DNA of 64,000 bases, from assembly GCA_019753125.1 (NCBI GenBank), contig JAIELH010000021.1, forward strand, positions 1 to 64,000, written 5' to 3'. Below are positions 7,479 to 16,967 of this stretch, one piece after another (position 1 is the first letter of the stretch; each line of letters opens with the position of its first letter). The translations under genes were made by a program, and so were the position numbers. The notes beneath the pieces are model-generated. The model saw only the letters and a program-made list of their open reading frames with translations, did not search any database and had not been told where the DNA came from. The DNA is from Gallionellaceae bacterium. GTDB taxonomy: Bacteria; Pseudomonadota; Gammaproteobacteria; Burkholderiales; Gallionellaceae.

Positions 7479-8455
7479 ATACCTTTTCTCGATCCTCGAT
7501 CCCCGATCCTCAATCCTCAAAAAAATTGCCTCCAGCTATTTTTTTGATGGGGCCTACCGCCAGCGGCAAGACCGATGTTGCGGTGGAGCTTGCGCAAAGC
7601 TTGCCGGTGGAGATCATCAGCGTGGATTCCGCGCTGGTATATCGTGGCATGGACATCGGCACCGCCAAGCCGGATGCCGCCACGCTTGCCCGTGCGCCGC
7701 ATCACCTGATCGATATCCGCGATCCCACCGAAGCCTATTCCGCCGCAGCGTTCTGCCACGATGCGCTGCACCTGATGCAGGACATCACGCGGCGCGGCAG
7801 AATACCGCTACTGGTGGGCGGCACGATGCTGTATTTCAAGGCGCTGCGCGAAGGGTTGAGCCAGTTGCCGGAGGCCGATGCCGCCGTGCGCGCCGAGCTC
7901 GATGCGGAAACCGCAAGGCATGGCATCCAGTATCTGCACCATCAACTCGCGCAGGTAGATGCGGAAACCGCCGCACGTCTGGCGCCCGGCGATACCCAGC
8001 GCATCCAGCGCGCGCTGGAGATTTACCGGCTGTCCGGGCGGCCGATGTCGGAGCTGCTCCGGCAGCAGACGAGTGTCGAACTGCCTTACCGCGTTCTGCC
8101 GCTTGCGCTGATACCCGGCGAGCGCAGCGTGCTGCATCAGCGCATCGCCCTCCGCTTCGGGAAAATGCTCGAACAAGGTCTGGTCGAGGAATTGCACGGT
8201 TTGCGGCAACGCTATGACTTGCACCCGGATTTGCCGTCGATGCGCTGCGTTGGCTATCGTCAGGCCTGGCAATTCATCGAGGGCGAAATCAGCGCGGCGC
8301 AACTGCTGGAAACCGGCACTGCGGCCACCCGCCAGCTCGCCAAACGGCAGCTCACCTGGCTGCGTTCCATGCCGGACAACATTAAAATCGACCGTTTTTC
8401 CGGCAGTTTCATGCAACAGGTTTATGAGATGTTGCAGCCATTTATGCGCTCATAG
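7475..8455 (+). CDS. miaA: tRNA dimethylallyltransferase
   Basis: Transfers a dimethylallyl group from DMAPP to N6 of A37 in tRNAs reading UNN codons. The P-loop GPTASGKT (about residue 26) and the [17 protein letters not shown] segment identify it. The protein is 326 residues, with a normal-length core. The first 20 residues ([12 protein letters not shown]) are not family sequence and are encoded by four heptamers at 7491-7518. The start overlaps the upstream transporter stop (ATGA), but a later start would have to be non-ATG, so the extension appears to be translated. DMAPP comes from the MEP pathway genes dxs and ispH present here. Confidence 0.94.
   Translation: MNTFSRSSIPDPQSSKKLPPAIFLMGPTASGKTDVAVELAQSLPVEIISVDSALVYRGMDIGTAKPDAATLARAPHHLIDIRDPTEAYSAAAFCHDALHLMQDITRRGRIPLLVGGTMLYFKALREGLSQLPEADAAVRAELDAETARHGIQYLHHQLAQVDAETAARLAPGDTQRIQRALEIYRLSGRPMSELLRQQTSVELPYRVLPLALIPGERSVLHQRIALRFGKMLEQGLVEELHGLRQRYDLHPDLPSMRCVGYRQAWQFIEGEISAAQLLETGTAATRQLAKRQLTWLRSMPDNIKIDRFSGSFMQQVYEMLQPFMRS
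7491..7518. repeat. four heptamers in the 5' end of miaA
   Basis: Units GATCCTC, GATCCCC, GATCCTC and AATCCTC follow without spacing. Only one arm is seen; there is no inverted partner. It belongs to the same class of 7-nt repeats seen in mutL and ileS. Confidence 0.65.
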
Positions 8456-8600
8456 GGCGCATGTTTGTATTCCAATTGGCCGCTTGCTGCGTTAAAGTCA
8501 TCGGTGCCGTAGACAACCATTGTGTATCGACCGGCCTGAAGCGAACTTCCCGGCATGACGGGAAATATTTTTTTACATTACTTACATCAAGGGGAATGGC

Positions 8601-8957
8601 ATGAAAAAATTGATAGCATTGGCTTGTCTGGGTTTCGCATTCACTGTTTCCGCTCCTGCTTTCGCTGCTGGCGAGAAGATGAAGGGCTGTAACAAGGAGG
8701 CGACGGGCATGAAGGGCGATGAACGCAAGGCGTTCATGAAGAAGTGCCTGTCCAAGGATTATGAATTGAAGGCAGACGCCGCAAAGCCGGCAGCTCCGGC
8801 AACTCCAGCCACTGCGGCAAAACCGGCAGCACCAGCAACACCGGCAGCTGCGGCAACCCAGCAGGACAAGATGAAGGTATGCAACGCAGAAGCCAAGACC
8901 AAGGCGTTGCAGGGGACTGATCGCAAGCTATTCATGAGCGCCTGTCTGAAGAAATAG
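8601..8957 (+). CDS. PsiF-repeat periplasmic protein
   Basis: A 118-residue exported protein. Residues 1-22 form a Sec signal peptide ending AFAAG. Two PsiF-type repeats (MKGCNKEA...KAFMKKCLS and MKVCNAEA...RKLFMSACLKK) each carry two cysteines, spaced by an Ala-Pro-rich linker of repeated PAAPATPA units. PsiF is phosphate-starvation induced in E. coli; its function is unknown. The gene stands alone behind miaA with its own RBS (AAGGGGAA) and a hairpin after it. The linker looks recently expanded by repeat slippage. Confidence 0.85.
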   Translation: MKKLIALACLGFAFTVSAPAFAAGEKMKGCNKEATGMKGDERKAFMKKCLSKDYELKADAAKPAAPATPATAAKPAAPATPAAAATQQDKMKVCNAEAKTKALQGTDRKLFMSACLKK

Positions 8958-8976
8958 CATTATTAGACTGCCCAAT

Positions 8977-9004
8977 GAGAAGCGCGCCGCAAGGCGCGTT
9001 TCTC
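8977..9004 (+). terminator. hairpin after the PsiF-like gene
   Basis: A 12-bp stem (GAGAAGCGCGCC against GGCGCGTTTCTC, one G-U pair) with a GCAA loop lies 20 bases after the stop. Only a weak T-run follows, so termination strength is uncertain. Confidence 0.55.
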
Positions 9005-9029
9005 GTTAGTGCCCAAAAAATCCGCAGTG

Positions 9030-9035
9030 TATAAT
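9030..9035 (+). promoter_or_regulatory. possible -10 element of pcnB
   Basis: TATAAT lies about 50 bases before the preferred pcnB start. No clear -35 box was found. Confidence 0.3.
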
Positions 9036-9085
9036 CTACGCTCTTTTGCGCGGCTATGGACGCGCCCCAATCCTTGTATGACTGC

Positions 9086-10432
9086 ATGATCAAAAAATTC
9101 CTCAAACGCGTATTCCGTAAATCGGCAAAAACCAGAACGGCAGGCAATGCGCAGGTGATTCCGTTCGACTTGCATGGCGTGGCGCGCGAGCAGATCAGCT
9201 ACGGCGCTCAAAAAGTCACCGATGGCTTGCAGGCGGCGGGTTATCAGGCCTACGTGGTGGGCGGTGCGGTGCGCGACCTGTTGCTGGGCTGCACACCCAA
9301 GGATTTTGATGTGGCGACCGACGCGACGCCCGAGGAGGTGCGCCGCGTGTTTCGCCGCTCGCGCATCATCGGGCGGCGTTTCCAGATCGTGCATGTGATG
9401 TTCGGTGAGGAGGTGGTCGAGGTTTCCACATTCCGCAGCCTGATCGAGGCCGAAGATGCGCAGACCGACGAGCATGGCCGGCTGTTGCGCGACAATCAGT
9501 TCGGTGACCAGGAGCAGGATGCGGCGCGGCGCGATTTCACCGCCAACGCGCTGTTCTATGATCCGTCCACGCAGGAGATTCACGACTTTCACAACGGCTA
9601 TGCTGATACCCGCAAGCATCTGTTGCGCATGATCGGCGCCCCGGAAGTGCGTTACCGCGAAGACCCGGTGCGGATGCTGCGCGCGGTGCGCCTGTCCGCG
9701 AAACTGGGCATGCAGCTCGATGCCGCAACCGCCGCGCCGATCGCCGCAATGAAGGATTTGCTCGATAACGTGCCGCAGGCGCGTTTGCTCGATGAAGTGT
9801 TGAAGATGCTGCTGTCCGGCCATTCGGTGGAGTGCATCCAGCAATTGCGCAAGATGAATTTGCATCATGGCTTGCTGCCGTTGCTGGATGTGATTCTGGA
9901 ACAGCCGATGGGCGAGAAATTCGTGATGCTGGCATTGCGCAATACCGATGAGCGCCTCAGCCAAGGCAAGACGGTGTCACCGGCGTTCCTGTTCGCCGCG
10001 TTATTGTGGCATGAAGTGCTGGCCGCCTGGAACCTGCGGGTGCGGCAGGGCGAGCGTCCGGTGGGCGCGATGCACGCGGCGATGGATGAGGTGCTGTCCA
10101 GACAGAAGGCGCAACTCGCGATCCCGCACCGCCATGATGCGGTGATGAAGGAAATCTGGCTGCTGCAGCAGCGTTTCGAGCAGCGCGCCGGGCAGCGTCC
10201 GTTCCGCTTGCTGGAACAGCCGCGCTTCCGTGCCGGGTTCGATTTCCTGCTGCTGCGTTGCGCCAGCGGCGAAGTGGACGAGCAGCTCGGGCTGTGGTGG
10301 GATGAATTTCAGGACGCCAGCATCGAGCGCCGCACCGAGATGCTGCAACCGGAGCAGGCCGGGGACAAGAAGCGCCGCCGCAGGCCGCGCAAGAAACCGC
10401 AGGCGGTTGCGCCGGGCGAGCCGCCAGTTTGA
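9086..10432 (+). CDS. pcnB: poly(A) polymerase I
   Basis: Adds 3' poly(A) tails that speed RNA decay. The nucleotidyltransferase head is clear: VVGGAVRDLLLG, then PKDFDVATDATPEEVR with the catalytic aspartates, and the RNA-binding part RRDFTANALFYD. About 448 residues with a basic tail (KKRRRRPRKK), typical for PcnB and unlike the CCA-adding enzyme. I prefer the ATG at 9086 (MIKKFLKRVFRKS), which matches the family N-terminus; an in-frame ATG at 9056 would add ten residues. It overlaps folK by one base, the usual betaproteobacterial order pcnB-folK-panB. Confidence 0.93.
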   Translation: MIKKFLKRVFRKSAKTRTAGNAQVIPFDLHGVAREQISYGAQKVTDGLQAAGYQAYVVGGAVRDLLLGCTPKDFDVATDATPEEVRRVFRRSRIIGRRFQIVHVMFGEEVVEVSTFRSLIEAEDAQTDEHGRLLRDNQFGDQEQDAARRDFTANALFYDPSTQEIHDFHNGYADTRKHLLRMIGAPEVRYREDPVRMLRAVRLSAKLGMQLDAATAAPIAAMKDLLDNVPQARLLDEVLKMLLSGHSVECIQQLRKMNLHHGLLPLLDVILEQPMGEKFVMLALRNTDERLSQGKTVSPAFLFAALLWHEVLAAWNLRVRQGERPVGAMHAAMDEVLSRQKAQLAIPHRHDAVMKEIWLLQQRFEQRAGQRPFRLLEQPRFRAGFDFLLLRCASGEVDEQLGLWWDEFQDASIERRTEMLQPEQAGDKKRRRRPRKKPQAVAPGEPPV

Positions 10433-10926
10433 TGCTGCATACTGCCTTCATCGGGCTGGGCAGCAACCTGGAAGACCCGTGCAGCCAGTTGCGCCGCGCT
10501 TTCGACGATCTCGCCGGGTTGCCGGACACACGGCTTGTTGCGCATTCTTCGCTGTATCGCAGCGCGCCGCTGGGCTTTGCGGAGCAGCCGGATTTCATCA
10601 ATGCGGTGGCGAAGATCGAGACGGCTTTGACGCCGCAAGCCTTGTTGCAAGCGCTGTTGCAAATCGAACACCGGCATGGCCGCGAGCGCACATTCCGCAA
10701 CGCGCCGCGCACGCTGGACCTGGATGTGCTGCTGTATGGCGATATGCAACTGCATGAGCATGGCCTGACGATTCCGCATCCGCAGATGCATTTGCGCGCC
10801 TTCGTGCTGAAGCCGCTGCTGGAGATTGCGCCGGACGTGCCCATACCCGGCATGGGGCAGGCCAAAGCCGCGTTGGACAGATGCGATGGCCAGGTGCTGG
10901 AAGTTGTTTCCGAACCGATTTTATAG
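10432..10926 (+). CDS. folK: 2-amino-4-hydroxy-6-hydroxymethyldihydropteridine diphosphokinase
   Basis: Pyrophosphorylates 6-hydroxymethyl-7,8-dihydropterin in folate synthesis. The N-terminal GLGSNLEDP and the signature RTFRNAPRTLDLDVLLYG are intact and the length (164 residues) is normal. I use the ATG at 10432, which overlaps the pcnB stop as TGATG; a TTG three bases earlier is less likely. panB follows after 12 bases, giving a tight pcnB-folK-panB operon. Confidence 0.94.
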   Translation: MLHTAFIGLGSNLEDPCSQLRRAFDDLAGLPDTRLVAHSSLYRSAPLGFAEQPDFINAVAKIETALTPQALLQALLQIEHRHGRERTFRNAPRTLDLDVLLYGDMQLHEHGLTIPHPQMHLRAFVLKPLLEIAPDVPIPGMGQAKAALDRCDGQVLEVVSEPIL

Positions 10927-10938
10927 GCGGGGGGTTGG

Positions 10939-11733
10939 ATGCGAACGACATTGACCACATTGCAAACGATGCACGGCAAGGGTGAAAAAATCGCCGTGCT
11001 GACCTGCTATGACGCAAGCTTTGCCGCGCTGCTCGAAGCGCAGGGCGTGGATGTGCTGCTGGTCGGTGATTCGCTCGGCATGGTGTTGCAGGGGCATGAA
11101 ACCACATTGCCGGTGACGCTGGACGATATGGTTTACCACACCGCCTGTGTGGCGCGCGGTTCGAAGCAGGCGTTCATCGTCGCCGACATGCCGTTTGGCA
11201 CCTTTCAGGTCAGCCCGGAAAAAACTTTTGAACATGCTGCACGTTTGATGGCGGCGGGTGCGCAGATGGTCAAGCTGGAAGGCGGCACGGCGATGGCCGG
11301 GACGGTGAGTTTTCTTACCGGGCGCGGCATCCCGGTATGCGGCCACCTGGGGTTGACCCCGCAATCGGTGCACCAGTTGGGCGGCTATCGCGTGCAAGGC
11401 AAGGAATCCGCCGCCGCACAAAAAATCTTGGCGGATGCCGCAGCACTCGAGCAGGCGGGCGCGGGGATGCTGGTGCTGGAAGCCATGCCCGCGTTGTTGG
11501 CGGCGGAAATCACCGCGCAACTTTCCATTCCCACGATCGGTATCGGTGCAGGCGCGGCGTGTTCCGGGCAGGTGCTGGTGCTGCATGACATGCTGGACAT
11601 CTACCCCGGCAAGAAGCCGCGCTTCGTGAAGAATTACATGCAGGGTGCGGGCGGCATCGCAGATGCGGTGGCGAGCTATGTGGCCGAGGTTAAACAGGGC
11701 AGTTTCCCGGCGCGGGAGCATGGCTTCAAGTAG
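10939..11733 (+). CDS. panB: 3-methyl-2-oxobutanoate hydroxymethyltransferase
   Basis: Forms ketopantoate from alpha-ketoisovalerate and 5,10-methylene-THF, the first committed step to pantothenate and CoA. Family segments are [37 protein letters not shown] and [10 protein letters not shown]. The 264 residues form a standard TIM-barrel enzyme with Mg-binding Asp in VGDS. It is the last gene of the pcnB-folK-panB run and ends 22 bases from a convergent ParA-family gene; no panC is visible here. Confidence 0.95.
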   Translation: MRTTLTTLQTMHGKGEKIAVLTCYDASFAALLEAQGVDVLLVGDSLGMVLQGHETTLPVTLDDMVYHTACVARGSKQAFIVADMPFGTFQVSPEKTFEHAARLMAAGAQMVKLEGGTAMAGTVSFLTGRGIPVCGHLGLTPQSVHQLGGYRVQGKESAAAQKILADAAALEQAGAGMLVLEAMPALLAAEITAQLSIPTIGIGAGAACSGQVLVLHDMLDIYPGKKPRFVKNYMQGAGGIADAVASYVAEVKQGSFPAREHGFK

Positions 11734-11755
11734 CCGGATATTCCGCTCCGGCCAG

Positions 11756-12370
11756 TCAGTCTTTCTCCAGCCAGTCCTGCAAAAATTCCCATTGTTCCAG
11801 CTCGCGCCCGGCGAGGTGATGCGGCAGGTCGAACAGCGATTTCCCCTCGAAGGCCGCGTTTACATACACCTGCGTCTCGCGCAGATAGGCCAGTATCGGC
11901 AGGTCGAGCGTGGACAGGAAATGTTCCAGCGCCCAAGCCGCTTTGGTGCGCATTTCCATGCGCATGCCGACTACGCCGATGTGGCATTTCCCTTTGCGCA
12001 CCGCTTTTTCGTCGGCCAATAGTTGCAGGAAATCCCGGCTGGCTTGCAGATCGAACAGGGACGGTGCGACCGGCACGATGATCTTGTGCGCCAGCTTGAT
12101 CGCATAAGCGAGGTTTTTGCCATGCAAGCCGGCGGGCGAATCGATCACCAGCCAGTCGTTGGAGCGGCCATGCTCTTTTTTTGAATTCAGCGCGTGTATT
12201 GGCGGCAGATCAGCCGGGCGTGTAGCGAGCCATAACGCGGAGGATTGTTGCCGGTCCAGGTCGAGCATCGCGACGCGCTGGCCCCGATTGGCCAAGTGTC
12301 CGGCGATGTTGATCGAAAGCGTGGTTTTGCCGCTGCCGCCTTTGGGGTTCGCAATCAGAACGGTTTTCAT
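11756..12370 (-). CDS. orphan ParA/MinD-family ATPase
   Basis: A 204-residue ParA-like P-loop ATPase starting at MKTVLIANPKGGSGKTT, with the deviant Walker A motif KGGSGKTT and the switch segment WLVIDSPAGL. Family members position plasmids, chromosomes or protein clusters on the nucleoid. No parB or parS candidate is beside it, so it is an orphan of the kind often found as a single gene in betaproteobacteria. In-frame codons upstream of 12370 are not family sequence. Partner and cargo cannot be named. Confidence 0.8.
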   Translation of the reverse strand: MKTVLIANPKGGSGKTTLSINIAGHLANRGQRVAMLDLDRQQSSALWLATRPADLPPIHALNSKKEHGRSNDWLVIDSPAGLHGKNLAYAIKLAHKIIVPVAPSLFDLQASRDFLQLLADEKAVRKGKCHIGVVGMRMEMRTKAAWALEHFLSTLDLPILAYLRETQVYVNAAFEGKSLFDLPHHLAGRELEQWEFLQDWLEKD

Positions 12371-12494
12371 TTTTAGGGCGCCTCTATAATCATCTGGCAT
12401 CGCCATCATGATGTTGTCAATTCCACATTTGCTTCATGATTCATTTTGGGCAGTAAATTGCCGTTTAACCCTGAATAACTGCCCGCCCCTCGGG

Positions 12495-12500
12495 TATAAT
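12495..12500 (+). promoter_or_regulatory. possible -10 element of ribF
   Basis: A perfect TATAAT ends nine bases before the ribF ATG. If used, the transcript would be nearly leaderless. No good -35 box was found. Confidence 0.3.
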
Positions 12501-12508
12501 CCGCGCCC

Positions 12509-13435
12509 ATGTTGATTCTACGCGGACTTTATCCTTTTGACACCCGGCCTGTTGCGCTCACGATCGGAAATTTCGATGGTGTGCATATGGGCCATCAGGC
12601 ATTGCTGAACGAGTTGCATGCGGTGGCCAAGGCGCGTGGCTTGCAAACGGCGGTGGTGATTTTCGAGCCGCATCCGCGCGAATTTTTTACGCCGCAACAG
12701 GCGCCGGCGCGGCTGACCAGCTTGCGCGAGAAGCTGGAATTGTTCGAGTCGATGGGCATCGCGCGCGTGCATGTGTGCCGCTTCAATACGCATCTTACGC
12801 AGATGAGCGCGGCGGATTTCATTCACGCGTTGCATGAGAAATTACTGGCCAAATTCGTGCTGATCGGCGACGACTTCCGCTTCGGCAGCGGGCGCGCCGG
12901 TGATTTTGGCCTGATGGAGAAGATCGGCTCGCAGCGGGGTTTCGAGGTGCGGGCGGTGCATACCGTGGCGCGCGACGGTGTGCGGATTTCCAGCACTGCG
13001 GTGCGCGCGGCATTGGCGGCGGGGCAGATGCGCACCGCGCAACATTACCTGGGGCGCCCCTATAGCATCAGCGGGCGGGTCATCCATGGCGACGGGATGG
13101 GCAAGAAGATCGGGTTCCCTACCGCGAACATCCAGTTGAAGCACAATCTGCCGCCGTTGACCGGTGTCTTCGTCGTGCAGGTGCATGCCGAGAATATGGG
13201 CGTGCTGCAAGGTGTGGCGAGCCTGGGTGTGCGCCCGACGTTGAAGAAGGATGCCAAACCGGTGCTGGAGGTGCATCTGTTCGAGTTTGCACAGCAGATT
13301 TACGGCAAGCATTTGCGTGTGGAGTTTTTGCAGAAACTGCGCGACGAAGGAAAGTTTCCGGATGTGGCGGCGCTGGTGCGGCAAATCACATCGGATGTGG
13401 ACAAGGCAAAGCAATGGTTCAAACAACATGACTGA
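12509..13435 (+). CDS. ribF: bifunctional riboflavin kinase / FAD synthetase
   Basis: Phosphorylates riboflavin to FMN and adenylates FMN to FAD. The N-terminal nucleotidyltransferase domain has [13 protein letters not shown] and [13 protein letters not shown]; the C-terminal kinase domain has [13 protein letters not shown]. The 308 residues are typical. It is followed after eight bases by ileS and then lspA, the classic ribF-ileS-lspA cluster. Around its stop, the 12 bases ATGACTGATTAC occur at 13428 and again at 13444 as the ileS start. Confidence 0.95.
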   Translation: MLILRGLYPFDTRPVALTIGNFDGVHMGHQALLNELHAVAKARGLQTAVVIFEPHPREFFTPQQAPARLTSLREKLELFESMGIARVHVCRFNTHLTQMSAADFIHALHEKLLAKFVLIGDDFRFGSGRAGDFGLMEKIGSQRGFEVRAVHTVARDGVRISSTAVRAALAAGQMRTAQHYLGRPYSISGRVIHGDGMGKKIGFPTANIQLKHNLPPLTGVFVVQVHAENMGVLQGVASLGVRPTLKKDAKPVLEVHLFEFAQQIYGKHLRVEFLQKLRDEGKFPDVAALVRQITSDVDKAKQWFKQHD

Positions 13436-13443
13436 TTACCCGA

Positions 13444-16320
13444 ATGACTGATTACAAAGCCACCTTAAATCTCCCCGATACGGCCTTCCCGATGCGCGGC
13501 GATCTCGCCAGGCGCGAGCCGCAGATGGTCGCCAAATGGCAGGCGCAACAGCGCTACCAGAAGATACGCGCGGCCAAACAGGGCAAACCGAAATTCATCC
13601 TGCACGACGGCCCGCCGTATGCGAACGGCGATATTCACATCGGCCACGCGGTGAACAAGATACTCAAGGACATCATCATCAAGAGCAAGACGCTGTCCGG
13701 CTTCGATGCGCCCTATGTGCCGGGCTGGGATTGCCACGGCCTGCCGATCGAATTGCAGGTGGAAAAGAAGCACGGCAAGGCCATTCCGCCGTCGCAGTTC
13801 CGCGAGCTGTGCCGCGCCTATGCGCAGGAGCAGATCGAGCGCCAGAAAAAAGATTTCATCCGCCTCGGCGTGCTCGGCGATTGGGAGCATCCCTATCTGA
13901 CGATGGATTTCAAGACCGAGGCCGACATTATCCGCGCGCTCGGCAGCATCCACGAGCGTGGCTATCTGTATCAGGGCTACAAGCCGGTCAACTGGTGCCT
14001 GGATTGCCAGTCGGCGCTGGCCGAGGCGGAAGTGGAATATGAAAACAAGACTTCGCCAGCGATCGATGTGGGTTTCGAAGTCAAAGACAGGCACGCACTG
14101 GAGAAAGCGTTTGGTGTATCGCTGCCGGGTGATGCGAAAGCGTATGCGGTGATCTGGACCACTACGCCGTGGACGTTGCCGGCGAACGAAGCGGTGAGCG
14201 TGCATCCCGAGTTTGAATATCGTTTGGTCAGGACTGAAAAAGGGTGTCTGCTGCTGGCCGCCGAATTGTTGGAAGGCTGCTTGCAGCGCTATCAGTTGAG
14301 CGGCGAGATCATCGGGCAATGCAACGGCGCGGCGCTTGACATGTTGCCGCTGCAACACCCGTTTTACGAGCGCATCGTGCCGGTCATCTGCGGCGACCAT
14401 GTCACGCTGGAAGCGGGTACCGGCCTGGTGCATACCGCACCGGCGCACGGCTTGGACGATTACTTCGTCGGGCAGAAATACCATCTGCCGACCGATAATC
14501 CGGTCGGCGACGACGGCAAATTCATCGCCAACCTGCCGCTGGTCGGCGGCTTGTTCGTGTGGAAAGCCAACGATGTCGTGATCGAGGCGCTCAAAAATAG
14601 CGGTCATTTGCTGCACCTGGAAAAAGTGCAGCACAGCTATCCGCATTGCTGGCGCCACAAGACCCCGATCATTTTTCGCTCTACGCCACAGTGGTTTATC
14701 GGGATGGATTCCAGAGGACAGAGGACAGAGGGCAGAGGACAGAAGGCAGTAGATGCCTTGGTGCAGGAAAAGCGCGAGCACGGTGTTGCACAGGCACACC
14801 GAGACGGGTCGAGCCTGCGCGACCTTGCCAATCAGGCTGTCGAGCAGACCGAATTCTTTCCCGCCTGGGGGCGCGCACGGCTCGAAGCGATGATCAGGAA
14901 CCGCCCCGACTGGTGCGTGTCGCGCCAGCGCAACTGGGGTGTGCCGATGCCGTTCTTCGTGCACAAGGAAAGCGGAGAATTGCATCCGCGCACGCCGGAA
15001 CTGCTGGAGCAGGTCGCGCAGCGCGTCGAGCGCGACGGCATCGAGGCGTGGTTCAGTTTGAACTCGGTGGATTTGCTCGGCGCAGAAGCGGAGCATTACA
15101 AGAAAATCACCCACACGCTGGACGTGTGGTTCGATTCGGGCGCTACCCATGCGGCGGTGTTGCAGCGCCGCGCGGAGCTGCGCTCCGGCTCTGATCTTTA
15201 TCTGGCCGATCTGTATCTGGAAGGTTCAGACCAGCATCGCGGCTGGTTTCAGTCGTCGCTGCTGACCGGCTGCGCGATCAATGGCCGCGCGCCTTTCAAG
15301 GCGTTGCTGACGCATGGTTTCGTCGTCGACGGCAGCGGCCACAAGATGTCGAAATCCAAGGGCAACGTGATCGCGCCGCAGAAGATTTTCGATACGATGG
15401 GCGCGGACATCCTGCGCCTGTGGGCGGCCGCGACCGATTATTCCGGCGAGCTGACGATCTCCGATGAAATTTTGAAGCGTGTCGTGGAAAGCTACCGGCG
15501 CATCCGCAACACGCTGCGTTTTTTATTGGCCAATATTTCGGATTTCGATCCGCAGCAGCATACGTTACCGGTTGCGCGATGGCTCGAGATCGACCGCTAT
15601 GCGCTGGCAACGGTGCAACGTTTGCAGGATGAGGTAACACAGGATTACGCGCGTTACGAGTTCCATCTGATCGCGCAGAAATTGCAGACCTTCTGCTCCG
15701 AAGCCTTGGGCGGTTTTTACCTGGATGTCCTGAAAGACCGCTTGTACACCGCCGGTGAGAATTCCGCCGCGCGCCGCTCCGCGCAGAACGCGCTGTATCA
15801 CATCACCCATAGCCTGGCGCGCCTGATTGCGCCGATCCTCAGCTTCACCGCCGAAGAGGCGTGGGAGGTATTGAACGGCAAACAGGACGAGAGCGTGTTC
15901 ATCGATGAGTGGCATCGATTGCCTGACGCACAGTTGGACGGCGAAGCGATTGCCGCATGGCTGAAAATCGAAGCTTGGCGTGCCAAGGTGAACAAGCAAC
16001 TGGAAGAGGCGCGTGCCGCCGGGCTGATCGGCTCGGCACTGGCCGCCGAGGTGGATGTGTATGCGGCGGGAGAAGATTACGGCGTGCTGGCGCGTTTGGG
16101 CGCCGACCTGCGCTTCGTGTTCATCACCTCGCGCGCAACGGTGCATCGCGCCGCGACGGAAGCGGAACAGCATATCGATGTCTCCGCCAGCCTGCATGAC
16201 AAGTGCGAACGCTGCTGGCATTACCGTGAGGATGTCGGCAGCGATGCCAATCATCCCGCGATCTGCGGGCGTTGCGTGAGCAACCTGTTCGGAGCGGGCG
16301 AGGCACGGCAGTATGCTTGA
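13444..16320 (+). CDS. ileS: isoleucyl-tRNA synthetase
   Basis: Charges tRNA-Ile. The class I motifs are clear: HIGH as [12 protein letters not shown], and KMSKS as [12 protein letters not shown]1 editing-domain segments are present ([19 protein letters not shown]), and the C-terminal zinc knuckle is CERCWHY with CGRC. The length of 958 residues exceeds most bacterial type enzymes because about 30 extra residues lie between FIGMD and LRDLANQAV (about residues 422-456), starting with five CAGAGGA-type heptamers at 14712-14746. The insertion keeps frame and sits just before the conserved PAWGRARLE segment. It lies upstream of lspA. Confidence 0.96.
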   Translation: MTDYKATLNLPDTAFPMRGDLARREPQMVAKWQAQQRYQKIRAAKQGKPKFILHDGPPYANGDIHIGHAVNKILKDIIIKSKTLSGFDAPYVPGWDCHGLPIELQVEKKHGKAIPPSQFRELCRAYAQEQIERQKKDFIRLGVLGDWEHPYLTMDFKTEADIIRALGSIHERGYLYQGYKPVNWCLDCQSALAEAEVEYENKTSPAIDVGFEVKDRHALEKAFGVSLPGDAKAYAVIWTTTPWTLPANEAVSVHPEFEYRLVRTEKGCLLLAAELLEGCLQRYQLSGEIIGQCNGAALDMLPLQHPFYERIVPVICGDHVTLEAGTGLVHTAPAHGLDDYFVGQKYHLPTDNPVGDDGKFIANLPLVGGLFVWKANDVVIEALKNSGHLLHLEKVQHSYPHCWRHKTPIIFRSTPQWFIGMDSRGQRTEGRGQKAVDALVQEKREHGVAQAHRDGSSLRDLANQAVEQTEFFPAWGRARLEAMIRNRPDWCVSRQRNWGVPMPFFVHKESGELHPRTPELLEQVAQRVERDGIEAWFSLNSVDLLGAEAEHYKKITHTLDVWFDSGATHAAVLQRRAELRSGSDLYLADLYLEGSDQHRGWFQSSLLTGCAINGRAPFKALLTHGFVVDGSGHKMSKSKGNVIAPQKIFDTMGADILRLWAAATDYSGELTISDEILKRVVESYRRIRNTLRFLLANISDFDPQQHTLPVARWLEIDRYALATVQRLQDEVTQDYARYEFHLIAQKLQTFCSEALGGFYLDVLKDRLYTAGENSAARRSAQNALYHITHSLARLIAPILSFTAEEAWEVLNGKQDESVFIDEWHRLPDAQLDGEAIAAWLKIEAWRAKVNKQLEEARAAGLIGSALAAEVDVYAAGEDYGVLARLGADLRFVFITSRATVHRAATEAEQHIDVSASLHDKCERCWHYREDVGSDANHPAICGRCVSNLFGAGEARQYA
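14712..14746. repeat. five tandem heptamers inside ileS
   Basis: Units CAGAGGA, CAGAGGA, CAGAGGG, CAGAGGA and CAGAAGG run head to tail and are translated in frame as [11 protein letters not shown]. No inverted arm is seen. The class is the same as in mutL and the lytic transglycosylase gene. Confidence 0.75.
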
Positions 16321-16321
16321 G

Positions 16322-16448
16322 CCGTCATTCCCGCGCAGGCGGGAATCCAGCCAATCAATCAGGCGCCGTGTAGCGGAACAATGTAATGATTTTGCCTGTT
16401 ATGTAGAGACATCCAGTTTCTGGATTCCCGCCTGCGCGGGAATGACGG
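16322..16448. repeat. dRS3-like inverted repeat pair with perfect 29-bp arms
   Basis: The arms 16322-16350 and 16420-16448 are exact reverse complements. Each arm carries the palindrome ATTCCCGC-N4-GCGGGAAT, the core of the dRS3 repeat described in Neisseria. The 69-base centre has no gene. The element fills the gap between ileS and lspA. Confidence 0.85.
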
Positions 16449-16473
16449 AGATAATAAGAAATGGCGGAGATAT

Positions 16474-16941
16474 ATGCGCCGCTGGCTAGTTATTGCCTTT
16501 CTGATCATCGTGCTCGACCAGTTGAGCAAGGTGTGGATCACCAATCACTTTGCTTATGGCGAGAGCCTGGTTGTCCTGAGCGTATTCAATCTGGTATTGC
16601 TGCATAACACCGGCGCCGCATTCAGCTTTCTGCACGATGCCGGCGGGATGCAACGCTGGTTGTTCAGCTTCATCGCGATCGCCGCGTCAGTATGGATAAT
16701 CTGGCTGTTGCGCAAACATGCCGCGCAGACGTTGTTTGCGCTGGCATTGAGCCTGATACTCGGCGGCGCGCTGGGCAACCTGATCGACCGCATCGTTTAT
16801 GGCTATGTGGTGGATTTCCTGCACTTCCATTGGGATGAGCATTATTTTCCGGCGTTCAACGTCGCGGATTCCGCGATCACCTGCGGCGCGCTGTTGATGA
16901 TTCTGGATAGCCTGAAAACGCAGCGGAACGCTAATAACTAA
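16474..16941 (+). CDS. lspA: lipoprotein signal peptidase (signal peptidase II)
   Basis: Cleaves signal peptides of diacylated prolipoproteins in the inner membrane. Four hydrophobic segments and the conserved blocks are visible: DQLSKVWI, HNTGAAFSFL, GNLIDRIVYGYVVDFL and FNVADSAI. The catalytic aspartates are in GNLIDR and NVADS. Length of 155 residues is normal. It follows ileS across an inverted-repeat element of 127 bases, which may alter coupling with ileS. Confidence 0.95.
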   Translation: MRRWLVIAFLIIVLDQLSKVWITNHFAYGESLVVLSVFNLVLLHNTGAAFSFLHDAGGMQRWLFSFIAIAASVWIIWLLRKHAAQTLFALALSLILGGALGNLIDRIVYGYVVDFLHFHWDEHYFPAFNVADSAITCGALLMILDSLKTQRNANN

Positions 16942-16967
16942 CGGGATGCCTGATTCAACCAAGTGAA

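Noticed and set aside
14712-14746. Heptamers as a CRISPR or other phage-defence array
   Set aside because: Units are seven bases without spacers, and the loci lie inside genes. No cas genes are present.
14708-14815. IleS insert as an intein
   Set aside because: It is only about 30 residues and lacks splicing motifs.
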